A DNA stretch of 17,056 bases from Opitutaceae bacterium (GTDB lineage Bacteria > Verrucomicrobiota > Verrucomicrobiia > Opitutales > Opitutaceae). Position 1 is the stretch's first letter. The number at the start of each line of letters is the position of its first letter. The stretch spans positions 1 through 17,056 of the forward strand of contig SYDD01000160.1 in the NCBI GenBank assembly GCA_005786775.1, written 5' to 3'. Made by a program: the position numbers and the translations under genes. The notes below the pieces were generated by a model that did no database searches, was not told the DNA's origin, and saw nothing but the letters and a program-made list of their open reading frames with translations. This document shows positions 8,774 through 16,507 of the stretch, piece after piece.

Positions 8774-8875
8774 CGGGGTAGCCAATCCGTGACGCACCTC
8801 CCGCAAGGCGTCCAGCCCCCAACGGACGGCGCAAGTCCGGCTTGGCACGCGGCGCGGGCTCGCGAACATCGCTGA
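8774..8875. promoter_or_regulatory. Divergent intergenic region, ceramidase-family gene / ALDH
   Basis: These 102 bases lie between divergent genes and should contain both promoters. A TTGGCA at 8842-8847 on the plus strand resembles a -35 box, but the sequence 17 bases on (AACATC) is a poor -10, and it would start transcription at about the ALDH ATG. No operator-like palindrome and no Shine-Dalgarno for either start was seen. Confidence 0.35.
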
Positions 8876-10498
8876 ATGTCCCCCTCCCCTTCACTGCACG
8901 GGTTCAGCCTGGTCGCCGGCGACCGGGGTGCTCCCGGCGGCAAAACCTTCCGGGCCGTCAATCCCGCCGGTGGCGCGGCACTCGCGCCAGACTTCCACGA
9001 GGCCTCGCCGGAGGAAGCGGACCGGGCCCTCGAGCGCGCCCACGCGGCGACGGCGACCTTCGCGCGCACCGCGGGAGAAACCCGCGCCACCCTCCTGGAG
9101 GCCATCGCGGCCGGCATCGAGGAGCTAGGGGAGACGCTGATCGCGCGGGCGGCCGCGGAGACCGGCCTGCCGGTCGCGCGCCTGACCGGCGAGCGCGCGC
9201 GCACCTGCGGGCAACTCCGGCTCTTCGCCCAACTGGTCCGGGAAGGCTCCTGGGTGGACGCCCGCCTGGATCCCGCGCTCCCGGAGCGGAAGCCCCTGCC
9301 GCGGCCCGACGTCCGCAGGATGCTCCGACCGGTGGGCCCTGTCGTGGTGTTCGGTTCTAGCAACTTCCCGCTCGCGTTTTCCACCGCCGGCGGGGACACG
9401 GCCTCCGCGCTGGCCGCCGGTTGCCCGGTGGTGGTGAAGGCGCACCGGGCGCACCCCGGCACCGCGGAGCTGGTCGCGGGGACGGTGGCCCGCGCCGTGG
9501 CGGCGCAGGGGCTGCCGCCGGGCGTTTTCTCCCAAGTCCACGGTGAGGGCGCGACGCTCGGGGTGCGGCTGGTGCGGCATCCGTCGACGGCAGCGGTGGG
9601 CTTCACAGGCTCGCAGGCGGCGGGGCGTGCCCTGCACGACGCGGCGGCGGCGCGGCCGCGGCCGATCCCGGTGTTCGCAGAGATGAGTAGCCTGAACCCG
9701 GTCTTTCTGCTGCCCGGGGCGCTGCGCGGGCGTGGCGCGGAGATCGCCGCGGGGCTCCTCGCGTCATTCACCTTGGGCGTCGGCCAGTTCTGCACCAAGC
9801 CGGGCCTCGTCTTCGCGGTGCGCGGGGAGGCTAACGAGGCTTTCCTCGAAGCCCTAGCGAAGGGCGTGCGCGCCGCTCCTTGCGGCACGATGCTCACCCC
9901 GGGCATCCGCGCGGCGTTCCTCGCTAACCAGCAGCGCCTCCTCGACGCGACCGGGGTGACGCTCTGGGCCGGCGGCGCAGGCGAACCTGCGGTCGAGCGC
10001 CACGAGGCCCGGCCGGTCGTCGCCCGCACCACCGCCGAGTCGTTCCTCGCCCATCCAGAGCTCGCGGAGGAAGCCTTCGGGCCCTTCACCTTGGTGGTAG
10101 AGGCCAAGGATGCCGCAGGCCTCGCCGCTTGCGCCGGGGTCCTCGCCGGGCAGCTCACCGCCACCCTCCACGGCACGCCCGAGGATCTGGCCGGCGCCGC
10201 GACCTTGCGGCAGCTGCTGGAGGAAAGGGCCGGGCGGCTGGTCCTCAACGGCTTCCCCACTGGCGTCGAAGTCTGCCCGGCGATGCACCACGGCGGGCCC
10301 TATCCGGCGACCACTGACAGCCGCTTCACCTCGGTCGGCACGGCCGCGATCCTGCGCTTCGCCCGCCCCGTATGCTACCAGGGCTTCCCCGACGCGCTGC
10401 TTCCGGCCGCGCTGCAGGACGCCAACCCGCTCGGCCTGCTGCGCGTGGTCGAAGGCCGCCCGACCCGCGAACCCCTCACTCCGCGGAGGACGGGCTGA
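8876..10498 (+). CDS. Aldehyde dehydrogenase, alpha-ketoglutaric semialdehyde dehydrogenase (2,5-dioxovalerate) type
   Basis: An NAD(P)-dependent ALDH of 540 residues, close to the KGSADH subgroup that oxidises alpha-ketoglutaric semialdehyde to alpha-ketoglutarate in oxidative pentose, sugar-acid or hydroxyproline breakdown. The start is the ATG at 8876 (MSPSPSLHGFSL). Catalytic residues are in place: N163 (FGSSNFPLAF), K188 (VVVKAHRAHPG, cofactor binding), E269 (VFAEMSS) and the nucleophile C306 (GQFCTKPG). The GSSNFPLAFSTAGGDTASAL stretch and the histidine-containing KAHRAHPGT are typical of this subgroup rather than betaine or succinate-semialdehyde enzymes. The stop is one base from the start of the dehydratase gene, so the two are translationally coupled. 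The partner supports a role in pentonate or related sugar-acid catabolism. Exact substrate is inferred. Confidence 0.9.
   Translation: MSPSPSLHGFSLVAGDRGAPGGKTFRAVNPAGGAALAPDFHEASPEEADRALERAHAATATFARTAGETRATLLEAIAAGIEELGETLIARAAAETGLPVARLTGERARTCGQLRLFAQLVREGSWVDARLDPALPERKPLPRPDVRRMLRPVGPVVVFGSSNFPLAFSTAGGDTASALAAGCPVVVKAHRAHPGTAELVAGTVARAVAAQGLPPGVFSQVHGEGATLGVRLVRHPSTAAVGFTGSQAAGRALHDAAAARPRPIPVFAEMSSLNPVFLLPGALRGRGAEIAAGLLASFTLGVGQFCTKPGLVFAVRGEANEAFLEALAKGVRAAPCGTMLTPGIRAAFLANQQRLLDATGVTLWAGGAGEPAVERHEARPVVARTTAESFLAHPELAEEAFGPFTLVVEAKDAAGLAACAGVLAGQLTATLHGTPEDLAGAATLRQLLEERAGRLVLNGFPTGVEVCPAMHHGGPYPATTDSRFTSVGTAAILRFARPVCYQGFPDALLPAALQDANPLGLLRVVEGRPTREPLTPRRTG
10485..10490 (+). promoter_or_regulatory. 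Shine-Dalgarno GGAGGA for the dehydratase gene
   Basis: GGAGGA lies inside the last codons of the ALDH gene, nine bases before the ATG at 10500. It decides that start over several upstream in-frame positions within the ALDH coding region, and it fits coupled translation. Confidence 0.8.
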
Positions 10499-10499
10499 G

Positions 10500-12452
10500 A
10501 TGGATCCGCTCCTCGATTCCCCGGACACCGCCTACGCGGGCCTGCGCACGACGGCGGAGGGCCCCGCTGGACGCCTGCCGTTGGAGGCCAATCAGCTGCG
10601 CCACCTGAGCAGCGGCGATCTTTTTGGCCTCACCCAAAACGCGGGAATGGGCTGGAATCCGGCGCTGCTTAGCGGTCGCCAGTATCTCATCCTGAGCACC
10701 CAGGGCGGCATCCGCGCTCCGGACGGCACGCCCATCGCGCTCGGTTACCACACCGGTCACTGGGAGGTCGGCCTACTGATGGAGGAGGCCGCGCGCGCGT
10801 TCTCCGCTGCAGGCGCCATCCCCTTCGCCGGCTATGTCTCCGACCCCTGTGACGGCCGTACTAATGGTACGGCCGGAATGCTCGACAGCTTGGCGTACCG
10901 TAACGATGCCGCCGTGGTGCTGCGCCGCCTCATCCGCTCCCTGCCGACTAGGCGCGGCGTCCTCGGCGTTGCCACCTGCGACAAAGGGCTGCCCGCGATG
11001 ATGATGGCGCTCGCCGGCTGCCCCGACCTCCCGGGCATCCTCGTGCCCGGAGGAGTGACGCTGCTCGCGCACGGCGCGGAGGACACGGGCAAGGTGCAGA
11101 CGCTCGCGACCCGCTTCGCCCGGGGCGAAATCACGCTAGACCACGCCGCCGAGATGGGTTGCCGCGCGTGCGGCTCCCCCGGTGGCGGCTGCCAGTTCAT
11201 GGGCACCGCGGCGACCAGCCAGGTGGTCGGCGAGGCGCTGGGCCTCACCTTGCCCCATGGCGCGCTAGCCCCTTCCGGGGCGCCGCTGTGGCGGGACCTC
11301 GCCCGGCGCTCCGCCTGCGCCCTGATGGCGCTGGACCAAGCCGGTACCCCGCTGCGGACCATCCTGACTGAGGACGCAGTGCACAACGCGCTGGTGCTGC
11401 ACGCGGCGTTCGGCGGCTCCACCAACCTACTGCTGCACATCCCAGCGGTCGCCCACGCCGCGGGCCTACGCCCACCCGCACTCGCTGATTGGATGCGCGT
11501 GAACCGCTCCGTGCCCCGACTGGTGGACGTGCTTCCGAACGGGCCCCGCAGTTTCGCGACCGTACAGGTCTACCTCGCCGGCGGCGTACCCGAGGTAATG
11601 CTCCACCTGCGCGACGCCGGACTGCTCCGCCTCGACACGCGCACCGTATCCGGACGCCCGCTCGTCGAGAACCTTGCCTGGTGGGAACACTCTGAACGCC
11701 GGCGGCGGCTGCGGGAACTCCTGCACACGCTCGACGGCATCGACCCCAACGACGTCATTCTCTCCCCGTCGCGGGCCGCCGCCCGGGGGATGACCAGTAC
11801 GCTGACCCTGCTGCGCGGTAATCTCGCGCCCGAAGGGGCGCTAGTGAAGAGCACCGCCATCAGCCCGGCGCTGATCGGACCGGACGGCGTTTACCGCCAC
11901 GAGGGGCCGGCGCGTGTCTTTACCACCGAGTCGGCGGCGATTGCGGCAGTGAAGGCGGGCCGGCTCATCCCAGGCGACGTTCTAGTACTCGCGGGGATCG
12001 GGCCCGGCATCGGGATGCCCGAAACTTACCAGATTACCTCCGCCCTCAAACACGTGCGCGGCGGCGAGCGGATCGCGCTCATCACCGACGGCCGCTTCTC
12101 CGGCGTCTCGACCGGCGCCTGCATCGGCCACGTTAGTCCGGAGGCGTGGGCCGGCGGCCCGCTCGCTGGGGTCCGTGACGGCGACCGGATCCGTCTCGTG
12201 GTGGACACCCGTCGCCTTGAGGGCTCGGTCGACGCGGTTGACCTATCTGGAGCCGAGCTGGTCGCGCGTGGCCGCCACCCCGCGCTGCGGCCCGATCCCC
12301 GGGTCCCGGCGGACACGCGCCTGTGGTCCGCCCTACAGCAGGCGTGCGGCGGGACATGGGCGGGCTGCATCCACGACGCCGACCGCATCGCAAAGCTGCT
12401 GGAGCTCGGACTTGCAGCGGAGCGCACAGCGGCGAAGCCCGCCGAAGACTAA
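10500..12452 (+). CDS. yjhG: YjhG/YagF-family D-xylonate (sugar-acid) dehydratase
   Basis: This IlvD/EDD-superfamily Fe-S dehydratase removes water from an aldonate (D-xylonate in E. coli YjhG/YagF) to give a 2-keto-3-deoxy acid. It has 650 residues against about 655 for E. coli YjhG, and similarity is recognisable throughout: GDLFGLTQNAGMGWNP, YVSDPCDGRT, GVATCDKGLPA, GGGCQFMGTA, HAAFGGSTNLLLHIPA, NLAWWEHSERR, DGRFSGVSTGACIGHVSPEA and, near the end, GGTWAGCIHD. Likely cluster ligands are C117, C160 and C231; K162 next to C160 is the position carbamylated in related dehydratases. The start is the ATG at 10500, one base after the ALDH stop. Together with the KGSADH-type ALDH this suggests an oxidative pentonate route. 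The middle enzyme (2-keto-3-deoxy-pentonate dehydratase), a transporter and a regulator are absent locally. The real substrate could be another aldonate. Confidence 0.93.
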   Translation: MDPLLDSPDTAYAGLRTTAEGPAGRLPLEANQLRHLSSGDLFGLTQNAGMGWNPALLSGRQYLILSTQGGIRAPDGTPIALGYHTGHWEVGLLMEEAARAFSAAGAIPFAGYVSDPCDGRTNGTAGMLDSLAYRNDAAVVLRRLIRSLPTRRGVLGVATCDKGLPAMMMALAGCPDLPGILVPGGVTLLAHGAEDTGKVQTLATRFARGEITLDHAAEMGCRACGSPGGGCQFMGTAATSQVVGEALGLTLPHGALAPSGAPLWRDLARRSACALMALDQAGTPLRTILTEDAVHNALVLHAAFGGSTNLLLHIPAVAHAAGLRPPALADWMRVNRSVPRLVDVLPNGPRSFATVQVYLAGGVPEVMLHLRDAGLLRLDTRTVSGRPLVENLAWWEHSERRRRLRELLHTLDGIDPNDVILSPSRAAARGMTSTLTLLRGNLAPEGALVKSTAISPALIGPDGVYRHEGPARVFTTESAAIAAVKAGRLIPGDVLVLAGIGPGIGMPETYQITSALKHVRGGERIALITDGRFSGVSTGACIGHVSPEAWAGGPLAGVRDGDRIRLVVDTRRLEGSVDAVDLSGAELVARGRHPALRPDPRVPADTRLWSALQQACGGTWAGCIHDADRIAKLLELGLAAERTAAKPAED

Positions 12453-12483
12453 CTCGGTCTAAGCGCGTCGAGCGCTACTCCGA
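12453..12483. terminator. Short hairpin between convergent dehydratase and parB genes
   Basis: The 31-base gap can fold as an inner stem AGCGC (12462-12466) / GCGCT (12472-12476) with loop GTCGA, plus an outer TCGG (12454-12457) / CCGA (12480-12483). Neither strand has a T-run after it, so termination would be weak or factor-dependent. The position between two stops is the main support. Confidence 0.35.
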
Positions 12484-13431
12484 TCAGGCCTCGACGCCGA
12501 GTTTCTCGAGCAGGCGTTGAAGGTCATCGTTGCCACGATACTCGATGACGATGCGCCCGCGGCGGGCGGTGTGCAGCACCGCCACCCGAGCACCGAGATG
12601 CGAAGTGAGCTTGCGCTCGATGCCGGCCACCGCCGCAGCTTCCTGTGGGCGTGCGATCCGGCCGGAACGCAGGGACCCGGGCGCGCGCCGTGAGGCTTGG
12701 GCAGCCTTTTCCGCGGCCCGCACGCTAAGCCCCTCTTCGAGGATCCGTCGGGCGAGCACCGTCCGGGAGGCACCAGGCTCGACGCCGAGCAGTACCTTAG
12801 CGTGCCCGACCGACAGCAGCCCCTTGGCGAGGTACCCCTGGAGCTCCGCCTCGAGCGAGAGCAGGCGCAGGGAATTCGCGACTGTGGCGCGACCCCGACC
12901 GACGCGTTCCGCTGCCGTGTCCTGCGTAAGATCGAAGTCGCGAATCAGGCTGGCATAACCCTGCGCCTCCTCCAGGGGATTGAGGCCCTCGCGCTGAAGG
13001 TTTTCGATCAGACCGATCGCGGCCGAGGAGGCATCGCTCGCCTCCACCAGCCGCGCCGGGATTACTTTGATCTTGAGCAGCTGGAACGCGCGCCAGCGGC
13101 GTTCCCCCGCGATAAGCTGGAATCGGTCCCCCTGCCGCCGCACCACGATCGGCTGGAGCAAGCCCTCGGCACGGATACTCTCGGCCAGTTCCTGCAGCTG
13201 CTCGGGCGCGATCTCGCGGCGAGCTTGGTAGGGACTGGGATCCACCAGATTCACCGCGATCTCCTGGAATCCGGGCGCCGCGGTGGTCACGGCCGCGGGA
13301 GTCGATGCCCCCGCGGTAGAGGGGGTGGCTAGGTTGGTGGAAGCAGGCGTGGCGGTCGCCTGAGCGGGACGGGCCGCGGCGATGAGACCGCCAAGGCCGC
13401 GACCGAGACGTGATTTGGGAGCTGCCGGCAT
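12484..13431 (-). CDS. parB: Chromosome-partitioning protein ParB
   Basis: A 315-residue DNA-binding CTPase of the ParABS segregation system, which loads at parS sites near the origin. The N-terminal basic motif KSRLGRGLGGLI (residues 6-17) is of the kind that stimulates ParA. A low-complexity Ala/Thr/Pro linker follows (about 18-54). The CTP-binding ParB/Srx domain has YQARRE (68-73), G109-E-R-R-W-R114 and ENLQRE (143-148). A helix-turn-helix spans about 169-191 (TQDTAAERVGRGRATVANSL), and the C-terminal dimerisation domain ends in LLEKLGVEA. The start is the ATG at 13429-13431, fixed by a strong Shine-Dalgarno; an ORF extension to 13545 overlaps the LysM gene. No parA is adjacent and I saw no parS-like 16-mer. 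It is the last gene of the probable fmt-LysM-parB transcript. Confidence 0.96.
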   Translation of the reverse strand: MPAAPKSRLGRGLGGLIAAARPAQATATPASTNLATPSTAGASTPAAVTTAAPGFQEIAVNLVDPSPYQARREIAPEQLQELAESIRAEGLLQPIVVRRQGDRFQLIAGERRWRAFQLLKIKVIPARLVEASDASSAAIGLIENLQREGLNPLEEAQGYASLIRDFDLTQDTAAERVGRGRATVANSLRLLSLEAELQGYLAKGLLSVGHAKVLLGVEPGASRTVLARRILEEGLSVRAAEKAAQASRRAPGSLRSGRIARPQEAAAVAGIERKLTSHLGARVAVLHTARRGRIVIEYRGNDDLQRLLEKLGVEA

Positions 13432-13435
13432 CGGT

Positions 13436-13996
13436 TTATTTTCCTCCTGGGATAAAAAGGACCTGGCCAGCCTGGATCCGGGAGGGATCGGCCAGCTTAT
13501 TGGCGTTGATGATGTCCTGCGCCCGCGCGCCAGTCTTGCGGGCAATCACCGCCAAGGTGTCACCTTTTTGGACCGTGTAGCTGACGCCCTCGCGCGGGAA
13601 ATCTTCGGCCGAACCCGCCGCCGGGGCGCGGACGCCATTGGCGCGCGCGAGCGAATCGAGCGCGGCATTCGTTTGTTTCGCCAACTTTTCCATCTGCGTG
13701 GCGACCTGCTGCAGCGTCTCGGCTTTGCTCGCGGCGACGGCGGCCCGAGCCTCCTGCGCCGACTCAGCTAAGGACTCCCGAAGCTGCGCAAGGGTCACCT
13801 GTGCTCGGCCCGCGGCCGTAAGCTGGCCGCGCAGCTCGGCGTTCTCGCGTTCCAGCTGCTCGACCCGCAAGGCGAGCTCGCCCAGACGCTGCGCCAGACC
13901 CCGCACATCCTCCCGCAAATTGGCTACCTCCACCGGGAGGCTCTGGGCGTGGAGCGTCCCAGCCAGAAGCAGGACGAGGCAACGCGACGGGAGCAT
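13436..13996 (-). CDS. Exported coiled-coil protein with C-terminal LysM domain
   Basis: A 186-residue protein. Residues 1-17 are a signal peptide (MLPSRCLVLLLAGTLHA, cleavage before Q18). Residues about 22-115 are a heptad-like, Glu/Arg/Leu/Ala-rich coiled coil (LREDVRGLAQRLGELALRVE and onwards). Residues about 140-186 are one LysM peptidoglycan-binding module (YTVQKGDTLAVIARKTGA through GQVLFIPGGK). It should therefore sit in the periplasm, bound to peptidoglycan and oligomerised through the coil; no catalytic domain is seen. The start is the ATG at 13994-13996; a TTG at 14032 in frame would place 12 residues before the signal peptide and was not used. It starts 40 bases after fmt and ends four bases before parB. 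The partner and precise role are unknown. Confidence 0.88.
   Translation of the reverse strand: MLPSRCLVLLLAGTLHAQSLPVEVANLREDVRGLAQRLGELALRVEQLERENAELRGQLTAAGRAQVTLAQLRESLAESAQEARAAVAASKAETLQQVATQMEKLAKQTNAALDSLARANGVRAPAAGSAEDFPREGVSYTVQKGDTLAVIARKTGARAQDIINANKLADPSRIQAGQVLFIPGGK
13441..13448 (-). promoter_or_regulatory. Shine-Dalgarno AGGAGGAA for parB
   Basis: On the minus strand AGGAGGAA ends nine bases before the parB ATG and overlaps the last codons of the LysM gene. It selects the ATG at 13431 and indicates coupled translation with the upstream gene, whose stop is four bases away. Confidence 0.8.
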
Positions 13997-14036
13997 CGGT
14001 GGCGACAATGAGGCGCGCGGGACCGAAAACAAGCGA

Positions 14037-15047
14037 CTAGTGGGTCGGGGGCGGGCGCGACGGTACCAGCAGTGCGGGCATCGGTTGCGAAGCGAATATC
14101 GCTCCCAGGGGCACAGGAAAACCCCGCAGAAAATCCCCCGCCGGCAACATCCGGCCGCCCGGCCGCTGCAGCCGGCGCAGTCGCAGGAGCCCCGCCCCGG
14201 TCCAAACGAGGAGCCCCGTGGCGTCGCTCCCCGCGACGGAGCCCGGGGTTGCGGGCGGAACGGACGGGAGGGCTTCCAAAACGTCCGCCAGTCCGAGCTT
14301 GAGCCGCTCCGAACCGAGCGCCGCGCTGCAGCCGGGCCAAGGGAAAAGCCCGTTAATGCGCGCCGCGAGTTCGACTGCGGGTCGGGCGAAGTCGAGTGCG
14401 CCGTCCTCTTTGGTCAGCTTCCGGCAGTGCGTCACCGCGGCCTCGTCCTGCACGGCGAAGCCGAGTTCACCTCGTGCGAGCGCTGGCAGGCAGCGGGCCA
14501 CTAGGGGCACGCAGGCCGCCGCGAGCTGCGCTTCCACCTCGAGGGCAGTATCCAGCGCGCCGATTGCAACCCGCTCGCGGTCGGCGACGGGGCCCGCGTC
14601 GAGGCGGCGCACGATCTGCATCAGGGAGACGCCCGTCTCCCGCAGCCCTAGGGCGACCGCGGTCTGGATTGGGGAGGCGCCGCGGAGGGCGGGTAAAAGG
14701 GAGGTGTGAAGATTAAGCATCCCGAGCCGGGGCACCGCGAGGAAGTCATCGCGCAAGAGGTGACCATACGCCATGACCAGACCCAAATCCGGCCGGAACG
14801 CCGCAAGTTGCGCGGTGACCTCGGGGGTCAGGCGCTCCGGTTGCAGGACCGGCAGCGCGCGGGCCTCCGCCCAAGCTTTGATCGCGTTGGGCCGCACTTG
14901 CTGCCCGCGCCCGGCCGGCCGATCCGGCTGGGTGAAGACGCCGGCCACCTCGGCGACAGTGGCCCCCTCACCGACGAGCCAGTCCAGCAGCGGCCGGGCG
15001 ATGGGATCGGAGCCGAGGAAGACGATTCGTAGCGGCGGCATGCGCAT
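14037..15047 (-). CDS. fmt: Methionyl-tRNA formyltransferase
   Basis: The enzyme transfers a formyl group from 10-formyl-tetrahydrofolate to initiator Met-tRNA in the cytoplasm. It has 336 residues, slightly longer than the usual 310-320. The N-terminal catalytic domain shows LRIVFLGSDPIA, FTQPDRPAGRGQQVRP and VMAYGHLL, and the catalytic trio N112, H114 (NLHTSLLP) and D150 (LDAGPV). The C-terminal tRNA-binding domain begins about residue 205 (KLTKEDGALDF, then INGLFPWPG). The start is the ATG at 15045-15047; a second ATG six bases later (MPPLRIVF) is equally possible, and a TTG at 15077 gives an unlikely extension. The def gene, often next to fmt, is absent; LysM and parB genes follow instead. 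Confidence 0.96.
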   Translation of the reverse strand: MRMPPLRIVFLGSDPIARPLLDWLVGEGATVAEVAGVFTQPDRPAGRGQQVRPNAIKAWAEARALPVLQPERLTPEVTAQLAAFRPDLGLVMAYGHLLRDDFLAVPRLGMLNLHTSLLPALRGASPIQTAVALGLRETGVSLMQIVRRLDAGPVADRERVAIGALDTALEVEAQLAAACVPLVARCLPALARGELGFAVQDEAAVTHCRKLTKEDGALDFARPAVELAARINGLFPWPGCSAALGSERLKLGLADVLEALPSVPPATPGSVAGSDATGLLVWTGAGLLRLRRLQRPGGRMLPAGDFLRGFPVPLGAIFASQPMPALLVPSRPPPTH

Positions 15048-15142
15048 GAAGTGACCGGTGCCGGGACGCCGGTTCAAAGCAAATCCCCGCCCGGAAAGCG
15101 TTCTCGCGTGCGCGCCCTCCCCCGGGCTTGCTCGGGAACCGA
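15048..15142. promoter_or_regulatory. Divergent intergenic region, fmt / MFS transporter
   Basis: These 95 bases lie between two divergent genes and should carry both promoters. I could not pick out a convincing -35/-10 pair or a palindromic operator, and neither start has a good Shine-Dalgarno. Confidence 0.35.
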
Positions 15143-16495
15143 ATGACTTCCCCAGATCCCGCGCCCCACGACGCCTACGCGGCCCTGCGGGTGCCCCAGT
15201 ACCGGGATTACCTCATCGGGAGCTCGCTCGCCCTCTTTGGCCGGCAGGCGGTCCTCGCGGCGGTGACGTGGCAAGTCTATGAATGGACCCGCTCTGCGGC
15301 GGCGCTCGGGCTAGTGGGGGCCGTGAACGTACTGCCCCTGCTGGCGCTCTCGCTGCCCGCCGGAGCGCTGGCGGATCAACACGACCGACGCCGACTGATC
15401 GCAGCAGGAACCGCGGTGCTGGTGATTGCCAATGGCCTCCTCGCCCTCCTCTCGGCCGCGGCGGCCTCGCTCCCGCCGTTGGCCCCGCTCGCGTGGGGTA
15501 ACGCGGTGCTGCGAGCGGTGGCCGGCTGGTTCGAGATCGCCGGCGACCCCGCCCAGCTGCGCTTTGACCAGCCAGCGCTGCCCCTGATGTTCCTGCTGCT
15601 GCTCGGCCACGCCACCGTGCGGATCCTCGTCTGGCCCGCGCGCGCCAGCATCACCCCACTGCTGGTGCCGACCCCCGCCTTAGGTAACGCGATTACGTGG
15701 AACTCGAGCAGCTTCGAGGTCGCGACGATCGCGGGTCCCGCGCTCGGCGGACTGCTCATCGCGGCGGGCGGCACGACCGCGGTCTATGTCCTCGGGACAG
15801 TGACGGAGGTCCTCTTCCTCGTCGCGATCGCGCGCGTCCGCTACTTTCACCCTCCGGCCCCGGCGCCAGGGCGGCGTTCATGGCGTGATATGCTGGCGGG
15901 CGCGGAATTCATCTGGAACCGTAAGGTGATCCTCGGCGCCAGCAGCCTCGATCTGTTTGCGGTGCTGCTGGGCGGCGCAACTGCCCTGCTGCCCGTGTTC
16001 GCGGCCCAGATCTTGGAGGTGGGCCCCGTCGGCTTCGGCTGGCTGCGCGCCGCTCCGTCGATTGGCGCGATCGCGATGGCCCTGTGGCTGGCACACCGTC
16101 CGCCCCTCGCCCGACCGGGCCGCGCCTTGCTCTGGTCTGTCGCCGGCTTCGGCGCCGCCACCATTCTCTTCGGCTGGTCGCGCTCGCTGTGGCTCTCGCT
16201 CCTCGCCCTCGCGCTCACCGGTGCACTCGACAACGTGAGCGTCGTGGTCCGGCAGTCGCTGGTGCAATTGCTGACGCCTGACGCGTTGCGGGGCCGCGTG
16301 ACGGCGGTAAACCAGATCTTCATCGGATCCTCCAACGAGATCGGCGCGCTACGCGCGGGCCTAATGTCGGCGGCTGTCGGGCCGGTGGCCGCGGTCGTCT
16401 GGGGTGGCGTGGGGACGGTCTTGGTTGCCGTCGCGGTGGCCCGCGCCGTGCCGCCCCTGCGGAGTCTGCCTCCGCTGCACACACTCCGGCCCTGA
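15143..16495 (+). CDS. Major facilitator superfamily transporter (EntS/MFS_3-like exporter)
   Basis: An integral inner-membrane protein of 450 residues with about 11-12 hydrophobic segments, for example VLAAVTWQVYEW, LVGAVNVLPLLALSLPAGAL, LPLMFLLLLGHATV, IAGPALGGLLIAAGG, LFAVLLGGATALLPVF and VVWGGVGTVLVAVAVA. The loop after the second segment carries the MFS motif A-like GALADQHDRRRL, and a short R-V-R-YFHPPAP loop marks the middle of the protein. NSSSFEVATIAGPALGG and QSLVQLLTPDALRGRVTAVN are typical of the proton-driven export subgroup containing EntS and the 'transmembrane secretion effector' family. The start is the ATG at 15143; a TTG at 15128 would add five residues. It is a single gene, divergent from fmt and convergent with ahcY. 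Substrate cannot be told from sequence or context. Confidence 0.9.
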   Translation: MTSPDPAPHDAYAALRVPQYRDYLIGSSLALFGRQAVLAAVTWQVYEWTRSAAALGLVGAVNVLPLLALSLPAGALADQHDRRRLIAAGTAVLVIANGLLALLSAAAASLPPLAPLAWGNAVLRAVAGWFEIAGDPAQLRFDQPALPLMFLLLLGHATVRILVWPARASITPLLVPTPALGNAITWNSSSFEVATIAGPALGGLLIAAGGTTAVYVLGTVTEVLFLVAIARVRYFHPPAPAPGRRSWRDMLAGAEFIWNRKVILGASSLDLFAVLLGGATALLPVFAAQILEVGPVGFGWLRAAPSIGAIAMALWLAHRPPLARPGRALLWSVAGFGAATILFGWSRSLWLSLLALALTGALDNVSVVVRQSLVQLLTPDALRGRVTAVNQIFIGSSNEIGALRAGLMSAAVGPVAAVVWGGVGTVLVAVAVARAVPPLRSLPPLHTLRP

Positions 16496-16507
16496 GGCCG
16501 ACAATCG

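Noticed and set aside
8842..8870. TTGGCA-17-AACATC as an ALDH promoter
   Set aside because: The -35 match is good but the -10 matches at only two positions; not enough to call a promoter.
7202..8875. 557-codon plus-strand ORF opposite the ceramidase-family gene
   Set aside because: Antisense shadow; composition rich in Arg, Gly and His with no domain, and the minus-strand gene has signal peptide and family motifs.
8770..10260. 496-codon minus-strand ORF opposite the ALDH gene
   Set aside because: Ser/Ala/Arg-rich shadow translation; the plus strand has all ALDH catalytic residues.
12453..13440. Possible parS site near parB
   Set aside because: No 16-base palindrome resembling TGTTTCACGTGAAACA was found in or around parB, or elsewhere in the window by eye.
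14033..14036. TTG at 14030-14032 as start of the LysM gene, which would leave four bases to fmt
   Set aside because: It would add 12 residues before a well-formed signal peptide that begins at the ATG at 13996; no Shine-Dalgarno favours it.
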